From contig CAZWAY010000029.1 of the NCBI GenBank assembly GCA_964631945.1, positions 1-64,000 of the forward strand: a DNA stretch of 64,000 bases, written 5' to 3'. Source of the stretch: JABFRZ01 sp964631945 (GTDB taxonomy: Bacteria > Planctomycetota > UBA1135 > GCA-002686595). The translations under genes were made by a program, and so were the position numbers. Every line of letters begins with the position of its first letter. Position 1 is the first letter of the stretch. This document shows, one piece after another, positions 36,612-46,078 of this stretch. The notes beneath the pieces were generated by a model, which had not been told where the DNA came from, did not search any database, and saw nothing but the letters and a program-made list of their open reading frames with translations.

Positions 36612-37229
36612 GTGGACGCCCGTGGCCCGTGGAAGCGCGCCCTGCTCGCGCTCGCCGTGCACCTCGCTCTCCTGGCCGCCTGGCCGCTGCTGAGCCCCGG
36701 CTACGCGCCGCTCTTCCGCAGCCTGGGCCAGTTCGCCGTCGGCCTCGTCGACCCCCTGCCCGGCCCGATCGATGCCGTGTTCGAGGCCGGCTCGGGCGGA
36801 CTGCTGGGCGCAAGCCTCCCGAACATGGACACGGTCGTGTACCTGCGCCACCGCGAACTCGCCGGGCCGGACGCGAGCTTCGGCGCCAGCAGCTACTTCC
36901 ACGCCTGGGTGCCGACCTCGGTCCTCTTGGCGCTGTTCGTGGCCGCGACGCCGCTCGCCTGGCGCACGCGCCGCTGGCGCCTGGCCGGGGCGCTCGCGCT
37001 CCTGCACCTGTTCTTCGCGCTGCGCTGTTGCGTGGCGGTCTTCTACTGCTACAGCAAGTGCAACGTGGACGGGACGCCGCTGGTGGCCCTCGGGCCGACC
37101 ACGCAACGCATGCTGCACCTCGGCTGGCACTTCGTGTTCGGCGAGGCCTTCACCAACTATCTGGTGCCGCTCACGCTGTGGGCGGCGTTCGCGTTCGGAC
37201 CGCGTTCGAGCGGCGCGCGCAGGGCCTGA
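36612..37229 (+). CDS. Exosortase-associated membrane protein
   Basis: 205 residues with about four hydrophobic helices (ALLALAVHLALLAAWPLL, HAWVPTSVLLALFVAATPL, LAGALALLHLFFALRCCVAVFY, LVPLTLWAAFAF). The GTG start is one base after the exosortase stop, so the two are coupled. Proteins of this size and position accompany XrtH in other genomes; the assignment rests on context and topology, not on a catalytic motif. A CC-x5-CYSKC group (from about residue 138) may bind a metal or form disulfides. Confidence 0.75.
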   Translation: MDARGPWKRALLALAVHLALLAAWPLLSPGYAPLFRSLGQFAVGLVDPLPGPIDAVFEAGSGGLLGASLPNMDTVVYLRHRELAGPDASFGASSYFHAWVPTSVLLALFVAATPLAWRTRRWRLAGALALLHLFFALRCCVAVFYCYSKCNVDGTPLVALGPTTQRMLHLGWHFVFGEAFTNYLVPLTLWAAFAFGPRSSGARRA

Positions 37230-37320
37230 GCCTCCCGGCCGCGGCTCTTTTCGCCGCGCGACTCAAGTCGCGCACGCCACGTGACCGAGCCCTAGCGCGT
37301 TCCCAGGGAGAGGAATCCAC

Positions 37321-38016
37321 ATGCTGTCTCGTGCTCGTCGCGCCACCGCGCTCATCCTGTTCGCCAGCCTGACCGCGTCGTGCCTGTCCGGCGGCCGCCG
37401 GTCCTCGTTCCTGCTCTTCGGCGGCGTCCACGCCCCGCAGGAAGACCTGGTCGAGCGCGTACGCGGAGCCCAGGGCGAGGGCACCAAGGCGCGCGCGGAC
37501 TACGCCCTGGCCTTCCGGCTCTACCAGCGCCTGACGGCGCCGCAGGCGGTCGAGCTGGAGGACCTCAGCGACGACTTCGCGGACTCGATCGAGGCCTGCC
37601 AGGAGCGCGGCGAGGACCTGGCCGAGCGCATCGAGTCGATCCGCGCGGAGGCCGAGACGCTGTTCGCGGGCTGGAACGCGGAGCTGGCGCGCTTCTCCGG
37701 GGACATGCTGCGCAAGAAGAGCGAGGCCATGCTGCTCGACACGCAGGCCCGCGCACAGCGCGTGCTGGATGCGCTCGAGCGCGTGCGCTCGCGCGGCGAG
37801 CCGGTGCAGAAGAAGCTCGCGGACTACGCGCTCTTCTTCCACCACAACCTCAACGCGCGCGCCATCGCCACGCTGCAGGACACCTACAAGGACTTCGACA
37901 CCGAGTTCAAGGCGCTGGTGGTCGAGCTCGACCAGGCGCAGGCCGAGATCACGGCCTTCCTGGCCAACTTCGAGGAGCCCGTGCCGGCACCCGAGGCACC
38001 GGCGAAGAAGAACTAG
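37321..38016 (+). CDS. DUF2959 family lipoprotein
   Basis: 231 residues. The lipobox LTASC (cysteine at residue 21) predicts a lipoprotein. The mature protein is almost entirely helical with heptad patterns (VQKKLADYALFFHHNLNARAI, TLQDTYKDFDTEFKALVVELDQAQ), matching DUF2959 in length and layout. GGGAGAGGAA precedes the ATG. Function unknown; an envelope-associated coiled-coil protein is the most that can be said. A 7-base inverted repeat at 37256-37273 lies between it and the exosortase-associated gene. Confidence 0.85.
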   Translation: MLSRARRATALILFASLTASCLSGGRRSSFLLFGGVHAPQEDLVERVRGAQGEGTKARADYALAFRLYQRLTAPQAVELEDLSDDFADSIEACQERGEDLAERIESIRAEAETLFAGWNAELARFSGDMLRKKSEAMLLDTQARAQRVLDALERVRSRGEPVQKKLADYALFFHHNLNARAIATLQDTYKDFDTEFKALVVELDQAQAEITAFLANFEEPVPAPEAPAKKN

Positions 38017-38167
38017 CCCCCCGGGCCGCCCGAGGCGCCCCCCGTCCCCCCGGCCGCCAGCGCTCGCCCCACCGGGGTTCCGGTCCGGCTCCCCCGGCCC
38101 ATCGCCCACGCTGGTACCCTGGGCGTCGCACCGCCAGGTCCCGCAGCGCGATCGCCAGGGCTTCCCC

Positions 38168-40153
38168 ATGCTCCTCCTCACCGGCTTCCTGCTCGCCCTC
38201 TCGTCGGGTGAGCCGACGGAGGCCGGTCCCGCGGGTGCGCACCCGCAGCGCCTGCTGGTGCGCATCGATGCGCGCTTCGAGCGCGTGCCCGCGGCCGAGT
38301 TGTGTCCGGAGCTCGAGCTGAAGGAACTGTGGAACCTGCCGCAGATCGGCTGGCGCGCGTTCGAGGTTCCGCTCGGCAAGCGCGAGGAGAGCCGCGCGCT
38401 CCTCGCGAGCCTCCCGGCCGTGCTCGAGGTGTGCCACGACACTCCGCGCGCGCTGGCCCAGATCCCGAACGACCCCCTGTTCGCGAGCCAGTGGTATCTG
38501 GGACAGATCCGCGCGCCCGCCGCCTGGGACCTGGAGCGGGGCGACCCTAGCGTGGTCGTGGCCTTGATCGACACGGGCGTGGATCTCGTGCACCCGGATC
38601 TCGCGGCCAACCTGTGGACCAACCCCGGCGAGATCCCGGGCAACGGCATCGACGACGACGAGAACGGCTACGTCGACGACGTGCACGGCTACGACTTCGC
38701 CTACCTCGATCCGGACCCCAGCGACGACAACGGCCACGGCACGGCCTGCGCGGGAATCGTCGCCGCGGTGCAGGGCAACGCGCTGGGCATCAGCGGCGTG
38801 GCGCCGGGCTGCAAGCTGGCCGTGATCAAGGCCGCGCTCAGCAACGGACACTTCTACGCCTCGGCCAACGTCCCGGCCCTCGTGTACTGCGCCGACATGG
38901 GCTTCCCGGTGCTGTCGCTGAGCTTCTTCTCGGACGAGGTCGTGCCGGCCGAGCGCGACGCCATCGCCTACTGCGCCGCCCAGGGTGTCCTGCCGGTGGT
39001 CGCGGCCGGCAACGAGAACAGCGTCCTGCCGAGCTATCCGGCCGCCTATCCGCAGACGCTCTCGGTCGGCGCGACCCTGAACACCCTCGACGCGCGCGCC
39101 TTCTTCAGCAACTGGGGCAGCTGGGTGAACGTGGCCGCCCCCGGCTGGAACCTGGCCACCACCAGCCCCTTCGGCAGCTACACCTCGGGCTTCGTCGGCA
39201 CCTCCGGCGCAGCCCCGCAGGTGGCCGGCATCGCGGCCTTGCTCTTCAGCGCCGATCCGACGGCCACCGCCGCACGCGTGCGCGCGGCCATCGAGGACGC
39301 GTGCGCACCGCTGGTGCAGGCCCCGTACGGGCGCTGGTGCAACTACGGTCGCGTCGACGCGGACGCGGCCCTGGATCGCATCCTCGGAGTGACGAGCGGC
39401 TCCGTGCCGGCGCGCATGTGGTACGCGGCGCCCTGCGGCGGGCGGGGCTTCTCGACCGTTGGCTTCGCGCTCGGGCTCGGCTCCAAGCGCGGCTGGGTCC
39501 CGCTGGAGATCGCCGGGATCGGGCTCGAAGCGCCGAACACGCTCGAGTACTGGTGCGGGACGCGCGCGCTCACGCTCCTGGCGCAGGAGCGCCACGGACT
39601 GCGCGCGATCGGCCCCGTCCAGGGCGGTCTCGCCCAGCTGCGCCGCAACGGCGCGCTGGTACAGAGCTGGAACTGGGACGACGGACCGGGCTGGGTCTAC
39701 GCCGCGACCGACGCCTGCACCGAGGACACGCTCGGCTCGCAGGCCTCGGGCGGCTGGTTCGAGCTGCACAGCACCGATCTCGTGCCCTTCACCTGCACGC
39801 GTGACACGAGCTCGCGCATCACCTGCGAGTTCGCGGTGCGCGGCGTGCACGTGGCGGACATCCGCCGCCTGACGCTCGAGTTCCGGCGCGACTACGACGC
39901 CATGGGCGCGGCACCGCTCGAGAAGCTCGAGCTGTACGACTGGAGCACGGCCAGCTACCCGTATGGCGCGTGGGTGACGCTCGCCTCGGCGGCCGCCCCC
40001 ACCAGCTCCTGGCAGACGCTCGAGCTGGACGTGCCCGGGGATCCGAACCGCTACCGCGACGAGGAGGGCACCTTCTACCTGCGCCTCACGACCACCAACG
40101 CGGGCTCGAGCGGGATCCTCAAGGCCGATCTCCTGCGCCTGCGCGTGCGCTGA
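38168..40153 (+). CDS. Secreted subtilisin-like serine protease (S8)
   Basis: 661 residues. A short signal peptide (MLLLTGFLLALSSG) is followed by an inhibitor-like prodomain to about residue 115. The catalytic triad is D135 (LIDTGVD), H190 (NGHGTACAG) and S346 (GTSGAAPQVAG), with the oxyanion Asn in VAAGNEN. The protease domain ends near residue 400. Residues about 410-661 form a Cys-containing beta-rich region, probably substrate binding or attachment. A degradative or processing role outside the cytoplasm is expected from the family. Confidence 0.95.
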   Translation: MLLLTGFLLALSSGEPTEAGPAGAHPQRLLVRIDARFERVPAAELCPELELKELWNLPQIGWRAFEVPLGKREESRALLASLPAVLEVCHDTPRALAQIPNDPLFASQWYLGQIRAPAAWDLERGDPSVVVALIDTGVDLVHPDLAANLWTNPGEIPGNGIDDDENGYVDDVHGYDFAYLDPDPSDDNGHGTACAGIVAAVQGNALGISGVAPGCKLAVIKAALSNGHFYASANVPALVYCADMGFPVLSLSFFSDEVVPAERDAIAYCAAQGVLPVVAAGNENSVLPSYPAAYPQTLSVGATLNTLDARAFFSNWGSWVNVAAPGWNLATTSPFGSYTSGFVGTSGAAPQVAGIAALLFSADPTATAARVRAAIEDACAPLVQAPYGRWCNYGRVDADAALDRILGVTSGSVPARMWYAAPCGGRGFSTVGFALGLGSKRGWVPLEIAGIGLEAPNTLEYWCGTRALTLLAQERHGLRAIGPVQGGLAQLRRNGALVQSWNWDDGPGWVYAATDACTEDTLGSQASGGWFELHSTDLVPFTCTRDTSSRITCEFAVRGVHVADIRRLTLEFRRDYDAMGAAPLEKLELYDWSTASYPYGAWVTLASAAAPTSSWQTLELDVPGDPNRYRDEEGTFYLRLTTTNAGSSGILKADLLRLRVR

Positions 40154-40185
40154 GCGGCGGCCGGCGGCCGCCCCGCCGAGGGCGC

Positions 40186-40191
40186 TAGACT
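40186..40191 (+). promoter_or_regulatory. TANNNT -10-like box beside a GTG start
   Basis: TAGACT ends six bases before the GTG at 40198; the intervening GGAGGG could act as a ribosome-binding site but leaves no spacer, so initiation may be leaderless. Confidence 0.3.
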
Positions 40192-40197
40192 GGAGGG

Positions 40198-41031
40198 GTG
40201 CGGTCCCGCCCCACCCTGGTCGTCTTGGCGGCCGCGATGCTGCAGGGAGGACCGAACGGCGGCGCAAGCGAGCTCTATCCCTGCACGCCGAGCGCCGCGG
40301 TGGTGCGCTTCTTCCACCTCGAGACCGACGCGCCCGAACTGGCCAAGGTGAATGCGGCGCTGGCCGAGCTCGGGGCCGAGCTCGCCTACGGCCCGCGCAC
40401 CAGCGCGGGGCGCCCGGGACACGCCTTCCTCGCGCTGCGCGCGCCGCCCGAGGTCGGCCCGAAGAAGCTCGCCGCGGCCCTGCGCAAGGGCGGCGGCGCG
40501 GCCGAGCCGCTGGTGTGCATCGCCTTCGACGGGCGCGAGGGCGACGACCACGCCTTCGGCCTGGAGGGCCTGGGCGTGACCAAGCGCGACTTCGTGATGG
40601 GCATGTCGGGCGACATCGTCTGGTACGACGCGCGCGGCAAGTGGAGCCAGTTCTACGGTTCGCCCGGCAAGCTGAAGGCCGCGCAGCTGGTCGATCGCTA
40701 CGCCAAGCTCTATGCACCCTACGGCGGGGCCAGGCTCGGTCGGGTCGTGGAGGAGACCTTCCGCTGGACGCTGGCGGCGACGCCCGACGAGAAGGTGCGC
40801 AAGCGCGTGCTGGCAGCGCTCGAGAAGCTCGCGGGCGTGCTCGAGGCCGGGCTCGAGGGCGGCGCGTTGAGCGTGCGCGTGGCCCTCGACCGTCTGGAGA
40901 CGTGCGCGGCGGTGGGCAAGCTGACGGTCGCGGGCGAGGCCCTCGACGAAGCCGGTGCGGACGCGCCGCGGGCGGCATTCGACACGACGCCGGTCTACGC
41001 GCTGTTGCGGGCCGAGCAGCTCGTGCCCTGA
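40198..41031 (+). CDS. Protein of unknown function, probably exported
   Basis: 277 residues from a GTG. A weak signal peptide is visible (RSRPTLVVLAAAMLQGGPNGGA). The body is mixed alpha/beta with GRPGHAFLALRAPPEVG and a helical C-terminus (VLAALEKLAGVLEAGLEG). No family recognised. It follows the subtilase by 44 bases on the same strand but has its own -10-like box, so co-transcription is uncertain. Confidence 0.65.
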   Translation: MRSRPTLVVLAAAMLQGGPNGGASELYPCTPSAAVVRFFHLETDAPELAKVNAALAELGAELAYGPRTSAGRPGHAFLALRAPPEVGPKKLAAALRKGGGAAEPLVCIAFDGREGDDHAFGLEGLGVTKRDFVMGMSGDIVWYDARGKWSQFYGSPGKLKAAQLVDRYAKLYAPYGGARLGRVVEETFRWTLAATPDEKVRKRVLAALEKLAGVLEAGLEGGALSVRVALDRLETCAAVGKLTVAGEALDEAGADAPRAAFDTTPVYALLRAEQLVP

Positions 41032-41189
41032 GCACTCGGGCCAGGGCCTTCTCGTGGACGGCGTTCCAGCCGCCCTCGAGCGGTGCCACGCCGGAGCCGT
41101 CCAGGGCAACGATCCGGCGCTGGCGCGATTCGACAGCCGCCAGCGAGCGCGATTCTACGGCGTCTTTTCGCACCCCCCACCGCCTCGCC

Positions 41190-41219
41190 TTGTCAGCGCG
41201 CGAAGCGTGCCCATACAAT
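41190..41219 (+). promoter_or_regulatory. Sigma-70-type promoter for the OPT operon
   Basis: TTGTCA (41190-41195) and TACAAT (41214-41219) are separated by 18 bases, each one mismatch from the sigma-70 consensus. Predicted transcription would start near 41226, giving a leader of about 85 bases before the TTG start at 41312. It is the best consensus promoter in the window. Confidence 0.65.
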
Positions 41220-41311
41220 CCCGCCGCCATCCCGCCGCAGGCCCGCGCGACGCGAGCCCGGCCGTCCCGACGTCTCCAACCCGCTCCCCTGCGGCCCTGC
41301 GGAGGAACCCC

Positions 41312-43315
41312 TTGGGTCACGCGCAAGACAAGCCCGCCGCCGCCAAGCCGGCCGGCGAGCACAAGCCGTTCGTCCCGGCCGAGCAGGACATCCCCGAGTT
41401 CACCCCGAAGGCGATCGTCTTCGGCGCGCTCTTCGGGATCCTGTTCGGGGCCTCGACGGTGTACCTGGCGCTGAAGGCCGGACTCACGGTCTCGGCTTCG
41501 ATCCCGATCGCGGTGCTCTCGATCTCGGTGCTGCGCCTGTTCGGGCGCGCCACGATCCTCGAGAACAACATCGTGCAGACGATCGGCTCGGCCGGGGAGT
41601 CGGTGGCGGCCGGCGTGGCCTTCACCATCCCCGCGCTCCTGTTCCTGTCGCCGGGCGCGGAGGGCGAGAAGTACTTCCAGTACGTCCAGATCATGACCCT
41701 GGCGGCCTGTGGCGGGATCCTCGGGGTGCTGTTCATGGTGCCGCTGCGGCGCTCGCTGATCGTTGCCGAGCACGGCACGCTCCCCTATCCGGAGGGCACG
41801 GCCTGCGCGGACGTGCTGATCGCCGGCGAGAAGGGCGGACGCATGGCGGGCCTCGTGTTCGGCGGAGTTGGCCTGGCTGCGGCCTACAAGCTGCTGAACT
41901 CGGTCTTCGCGCTGTGGCACGAGGCGGTCACGTGGGTGAGCTCCAAGACAGCCACGCTCCCCAACGCCACGATCTCGAACGAAGTCTCGCCCGAGTACCT
42001 GGGCGTCGGCTACATCCTCGGCCCGCGCGTGGGCGGGATCATGGTCTCGGGCTCGATCCTGACCTACCTGGTCCTGATCCCGATGCTGTCGCTCGTGCTG
42101 GTCGACGAGCAGGTGGTCGCGGCTCTCCTGAAGCTCGGCTACACCCAGGCGGCCGTCGACGGCATGGGCACGGTCTCGCGCTACAAAGAGGCCTACACGC
42201 GCTACATCGGCGCCGGCGCGGTGACGATGGCCGGCATCATCACCCTGATCCGCACGATGCCGACGATCGTGCGCTCGCTGAAGGAGTCGGTCGCGGCGCT
42301 GGGCAAGGGTGGCGGTTCGGCCAACGTGAGCCGCCTGGAGCGCGACATCCCGATCTCGTGGGTGGCGATGGGCGCGCTGGGACTGGCCGGCATCCTGGCG
42401 GTGCTGCCGATCATCCCGGGGGCCCTCACGGGCAAGCTCGTGATGGCCGTCCTGATGCTGGTCTTCGGCTTCCTGTTCGTGACCGTCTCGTCACGCATCG
42501 TGGGCCTGATCGGGTCCTCCTCGAACCCGATCTCGGGTATGACCATCGCGACCCTGCTGGGCACGGCGCTGGTGTTCTTGTCGCTGGGCATGAACGGCGA
42601 CGCGTACCAGCCGATCGCGCTGTCGGTCGGAGCGATCGTGTGCATCGCCGCGGCCAACGCCGGCGCGACCAGCCAGGACCTGAAGACGGGCTATCTGGTG
42701 GGTGCGACGCCGATCCGCCAGCAGATCGGACTCGTGATCGGAGTGCTCGTGAGCACGCTGGTGATCGGGCTCACGCTCAAATTCCTGCACAGCTCCTTCA
42801 CCATCGGTTCGGACAAGTTCCCGGCGCCGCAGGCGACCCTGATGGCCACGGTGATCAAGGGCGTGATGGCCCAGAACCTGCCGTGGGGCTACATCCTGGT
42901 GGGCGCGGGCCTGTCGCTGATGGTGTACCTGTGCGGTGTCTCGCCGCTCGCCTGGGCGGTCGGCGCATACCTGCCGATCGGCACCACGCTGCCGATCTTC
43001 CTGGGCGGCGCGCTGCGCTGGCTGGCGGACAAGCTGCGCGGCGACAAGGACGAGAGCGAGCTCTCGCCCGGGATGCTGTTCGCCACGGGCCTGGTGGCCG
43101 GAGGCACCCTGACCGGAGTGGCCTCGAGCGTGCTCAAGGCGATCCAGACGAAGAGCGGTGCCAGCGACCTCTTGACCGATACCCAGCACATCGGCGAATC
43201 CTTCCAGGAGGCCATCGGCCTCGACGGCAACCTCCTGGCTCTGATCCCCTACGTGATCATGGGCATCGTGCTCGTGCGCATGGGCATGAAGAAGATGCAG
43301 ATGGGCCAGGGCTGA
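41312..43315 (+). CDS. OPT family oligopeptide/metal-chelate transporter (first of tandem pair)
   Basis: 667 residues if translation begins at the TTG at 41312, which has GGAGGA six bases upstream and lies just before the first conserved residues; no better ATG or GTG is available. It is a polytopic protein with the OPT blocks FGASTVYLALKAGLTVSASIP, NIVQTIGSAGESVAAGVAFTIPA, YPEGTACADVL and NAGATSQDLKTGYLVGATP. OPT carriers import peptides or metal-chelates with protons; the prokaryotic branch is poorly assigned. The next gene, four bases away, is a paralogue. Confidence 0.92.
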   Translation: MGHAQDKPAAAKPAGEHKPFVPAEQDIPEFTPKAIVFGALFGILFGASTVYLALKAGLTVSASIPIAVLSISVLRLFGRATILENNIVQTIGSAGESVAAGVAFTIPALLFLSPGAEGEKYFQYVQIMTLAACGGILGVLFMVPLRRSLIVAEHGTLPYPEGTACADVLIAGEKGGRMAGLVFGGVGLAAAYKLLNSVFALWHEAVTWVSSKTATLPNATISNEVSPEYLGVGYILGPRVGGIMVSGSILTYLVLIPMLSLVLVDEQVVAALLKLGYTQAAVDGMGTVSRYKEAYTRYIGAGAVTMAGIITLIRTMPTIVRSLKESVAALGKGGGSANVSRLERDIPISWVAMGALGLAGILAVLPIIPGALTGKLVMAVLMLVFGFLFVTVSSRIVGLIGSSSNPISGMTIATLLGTALVFLSLGMNGDAYQPIALSVGAIVCIAAANAGATSQDLKTGYLVGATPIRQQIGLVIGVLVSTLVIGLTLKFLHSSFTIGSDKFPAPQATLMATVIKGVMAQNLPWGYILVGAGLSLMVYLCGVSPLAWAVGAYLPIGTTLPIFLGGALRWLADKLRGDKDESELSPGMLFATGLVAGGTLTGVASSVLKAIQTKSGASDLLTDTQHIGESFQEAIGLDGNLLALIPYVIMGIVLVRMGMKKMQMGQG

Positions 43316-43319
43316 TCCC

Positions 43320-45446
43320 ATGGCCGGCGCGGACGCTGCCCAGTTCCAGCCCTACATCTCCCCCGCCGAGAACCCGCCCGAGCTCACGCTGCGCGCGCTC
43401 GTGCTCGGCTCGATCCTCGGGATCGTGTTCGGCGCGGCCTCGACGTACCTGGCGCTGCGCGTCGGGCTGACGACCTCGGCCTCGGTCCCGATCGCGGTGC
43501 TGGCGGCCTGGGCCATCAAGCGCCGGCGCGGCGAGCGCGCGGTGCTCGAGCACAACATCGTGCAGACCGCCGGTTCGGCCGGCGAGTCGGTCGCGGCGGC
43601 GGTGGTGTTCAGCGTGCCGGCCCTGATCTTCCTCGGGTACCCGCTCGAGGTCGGGCTGACCACGCTGATCGCGCTCACGGGCGGGATGCTGGGCGTGCTG
43701 ATGATGGTGCCGCTGCGGCGCTACCTGATCGTCAAGGAGCACGGCCAGCTGCGCTACCCGGAGGGCAAGGCCTGCGCCGAGATCATCCAGGCCGGCGAGA
43801 AGGGCGGCACCTCGGCCAGGAAGGTCTTCGTCGGCCTGGGGCTGGGCGCGGGCTACCAGGCCTTCAAGGCGCTGCTGGGCGGCGTGAAGGGCACCTTCGC
43901 CTACGAGTTCCACAGGTTCCGCGGCGCCTCGGTCGAGTGCGACTTCGAGCCCGCGCTGCTGGGCGTGGGCTACATCATCGGCTACCGCACCAGCACGATG
44001 ATGGTGGCCGGGAGCCTGATGGCGAGCTTCATCCTGATCCCGATGATCGCGCTGTTCGGCGACGGACTCGCCGTGCCGCTCGCGCCCGCCACGATCCTGG
44101 TCAAGGACATGGCGCCGGGCGACATCTGGAACAGCTACGTGCGCCACATCGGTGCCGGCGCGGTGGCGGCGGGCGGGATGTTCGCGCTGGCGCGCGCCTT
44201 CCCCTCGATCCTCTCGGCGCTCTCGGCCTCGGCCAGGAGCCTGACGGGCGGCGATGCGGGCGGGGCCTCGACGCTGCGCACGGAACGCGACACACCCACG
44301 CCGGTGCTGATCGTCGGCGCGCTCGCCATCGTGGCCTTCGTGTGGGCCGTGCCGGCCTTCGGCATGAACCTGATGGGCGCGGTGCTGATCCTGGTGCTCG
44401 GCTTCCTGTTCTCGGTCGTGTCCTCGCGCATCACGGGCGAGGTCGGGAGCTCGTCGTGCCCGCTCAGCGGCATGACCATCGGCGTGCTGATGGCGACCTG
44501 CGGCGCGTTCCTGCTGGTCGGCTGGGAGGGCTCGGCCTACGCCAAGCTCGCGCTGATGATCGGCGCGGTCGTGTGCATCGCCATCAGCAACGCCGGCACG
44601 TGCTCGCAGGACCTGAAGACCGGCTTCCTGCTCGGCGCCACGCCGGTCAAGCAGCAGGGCGCGCTCCTGATCGGCGTGCTGACCTCGGTGCTGGCCGTGG
44701 GCTGGACCGCGTACCTGCTCAACCTCTCGGAGACGACCGAGAAGGCCGTGGCCGCCTTCGCCGTCGCGCCCGAGCGCGTCCAGGCGGCCACGCCCGTGTC
44801 CAGCGTCGAGGACGGGCAGAGCTACGCCTTCGTGAAGCTCTTGGCCGAGGAGCTCCCGCCCGGCCAGCCCGAGGGCATCTACCTGGTCGACCCCGCCACG
44901 AACGAGGCCCGCTACCTGCGCGAGGACGGCATCGGCGCCGGCAAGCTGCGCGCGCCGCAGGCCAAGCTCATGGCGACCGTGATCGACGGCCTGCTCACGC
45001 ACCGCCTGCCGTGGGACCTGATCCTGCTCGGCGTGGCGATCGCGGTGTTCATGGAGCTCCTGGGCGTGCGCTCGCTGACCTTCGCGGTCGGCGTGTACCT
45101 GCCGCTGGCCTCGACCATGCCCGTGTTCCTGGGCGGCGCCGTGCGCAAGCTCGCCGACAAGCTCTACAAGCGCGCGCCCGACGCCGAGGACGAGCCCGAG
45201 GGCACGCTGTACTCCTCCGGCCTGATCGCCGGCGCGGCGATCCTCGGCATCCTGGCCGCGACGCTGACCTTCCTGCCGGGATACGACAAGCAGAACGGCT
45301 TCTACCCGCCCATCGCTTGGCTCTCGCAGCTGCAGCAGATGGACGGCTGGTTGTTCCCGCACGCGACCGACGTCTTCGGGATCGCACTGCTCGCGCTGCT
45401 CGGCTTCCTGATGTTCCGCGGCGCGGCGCCGGCCAAGAAGGTCTAG
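43320..45446 (+). CDS. OPT family oligopeptide/metal-chelate transporter (second of tandem pair)
   Basis: 708 residues, start ATG four bases after the first OPT gene. The same blocks occur (NIVQTAGSAGESVAAAVVFSVPA, YPEGKACAEII, NAGTCSQDLKTGFLLGATP). Compared with its neighbour it has about 65 extra residues in the loop after about residue 460, ending with IYLVDPATNEARYLREDG before the shared KAPQA/RAPQAKLMATVI block. The two may form a pair with different substrates or a heteromeric carrier. Tandem duplication is the likely origin. Confidence 0.92.
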   Translation: MAGADAAQFQPYISPAENPPELTLRALVLGSILGIVFGAASTYLALRVGLTTSASVPIAVLAAWAIKRRRGERAVLEHNIVQTAGSAGESVAAAVVFSVPALIFLGYPLEVGLTTLIALTGGMLGVLMMVPLRRYLIVKEHGQLRYPEGKACAEIIQAGEKGGTSARKVFVGLGLGAGYQAFKALLGGVKGTFAYEFHRFRGASVECDFEPALLGVGYIIGYRTSTMMVAGSLMASFILIPMIALFGDGLAVPLAPATILVKDMAPGDIWNSYVRHIGAGAVAAGGMFALARAFPSILSALSASARSLTGGDAGGASTLRTERDTPTPVLIVGALAIVAFVWAVPAFGMNLMGAVLILVLGFLFSVVSSRITGEVGSSSCPLSGMTIGVLMATCGAFLLVGWEGSAYAKLALMIGAVVCIAISNAGTCSQDLKTGFLLGATPVKQQGALLIGVLTSVLAVGWTAYLLNLSETTEKAVAAFAVAPERVQAATPVSSVEDGQSYAFVKLLAEELPPGQPEGIYLVDPATNEARYLREDGIGAGKLRAPQAKLMATVIDGLLTHRLPWDLILLGVAIAVFMELLGVRSLTFAVGVYLPLASTMPVFLGGAVRKLADKLYKRAPDAEDEPEGTLYSSGLIAGAAILGILAATLTFLPGYDKQNGFYPPIAWLSQLQQMDGWLFPHATDVFGIALLALLGFLMFRGAAPAKKV

Positions 45447-45615
45447 AGCGTTCGGGGAACCGCGGCGCGCGGCGTCCTAGGCCTGGGCTCGCGACTTTCT
45501 TTCCGGCAACCCGGGGAGGTTCGCTTCGGGTCAAGATCGGGTTCGAACGCGACCGATTGGGCGGGGATTCATTCGTCCGGCGTCCTCACGGACGCGCATC
45601 TGGGAAGGGGAATCC

Positions 45616-46044
45616 ATGTTCACGAACCGGTCCACCATGTTCAGGAGCGCGGGGCTGGCCTTGGCCGCCGTGCTCGCTCTGTCGACTTCGTCCTGCCTGC
45701 ACACGCAGCGCGTGCGCCACCAGCACGCCCTGGCCGTGAAGGCCGAGGCCGAGGCCGATCTCACCCACGCGCAGGCCGAGGCGCTGCGCTCGTCCGACCA
45801 CGAGCCCGAGTACTTCGAGGGCGAGGAGGCGCCCAGCGCGCCGCCGGCGCTGGTCGAATCGCGGCCGAGCGCGCCGAGCTCGGCGCACGTGTGGATCGCC
45901 GGCCAGCACACGCGCCGCGGCGGTCAGTGGGTGTGGAACGGCGGGCACTATGCCCTGCCGCCGCGCGCCGACGTGGTGTGGGTGCCGGGCCACTGGGTCG
46001 CGCACCTGCACGGCTTCGCCTGGATCTCGGGCGCCTGGCGCTAG
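45616..46044 (+). CDS. YXWGXW-type repeat lipoprotein
   Basis: 142 residues. The lipobox STSSC (Cys at residue 27) marks a lipoprotein. After an Ala/Glu helix and a Pro/Ser linker, the C-terminal 50 residues carry Trp/Gly repeats (VWIAGQHTRRGGQWVW, GHY, VWVPGHWVAHLHGFAWISGAW), the pattern of YXWGXW repeat proteins. AAGGGG lies five bases before the ATG. Such proteins are surface-exposed and of unknown function. Its transcript ends at the hairpin at 46082-46114. Confidence 0.82.
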   Translation: MFTNRSTMFRSAGLALAAVLALSTSSCLHTQRVRHQHALAVKAEAEADLTHAQAEALRSSDHEPEYFEGEEAPSAPPALVESRPSAPSSAHVWIAGQHTRRGGQWVWNGGHYALPPRADVVWVPGHWVAHLHGFAWISGAWR

Positions 46045-46078
46045 ACCAGCCGCTCGCCCTCGGCCGCCGAGGGAGTGC

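Noticed and set aside
37256..37273. 7-base inverted repeat GCGCGAC-TCAA-GTCGCGC before the DUF2959 gene
   Set aside because: Too short and GC-rich for a terminator without a T-tail, and no neighbouring regulator suggests an operator; left only as a note.
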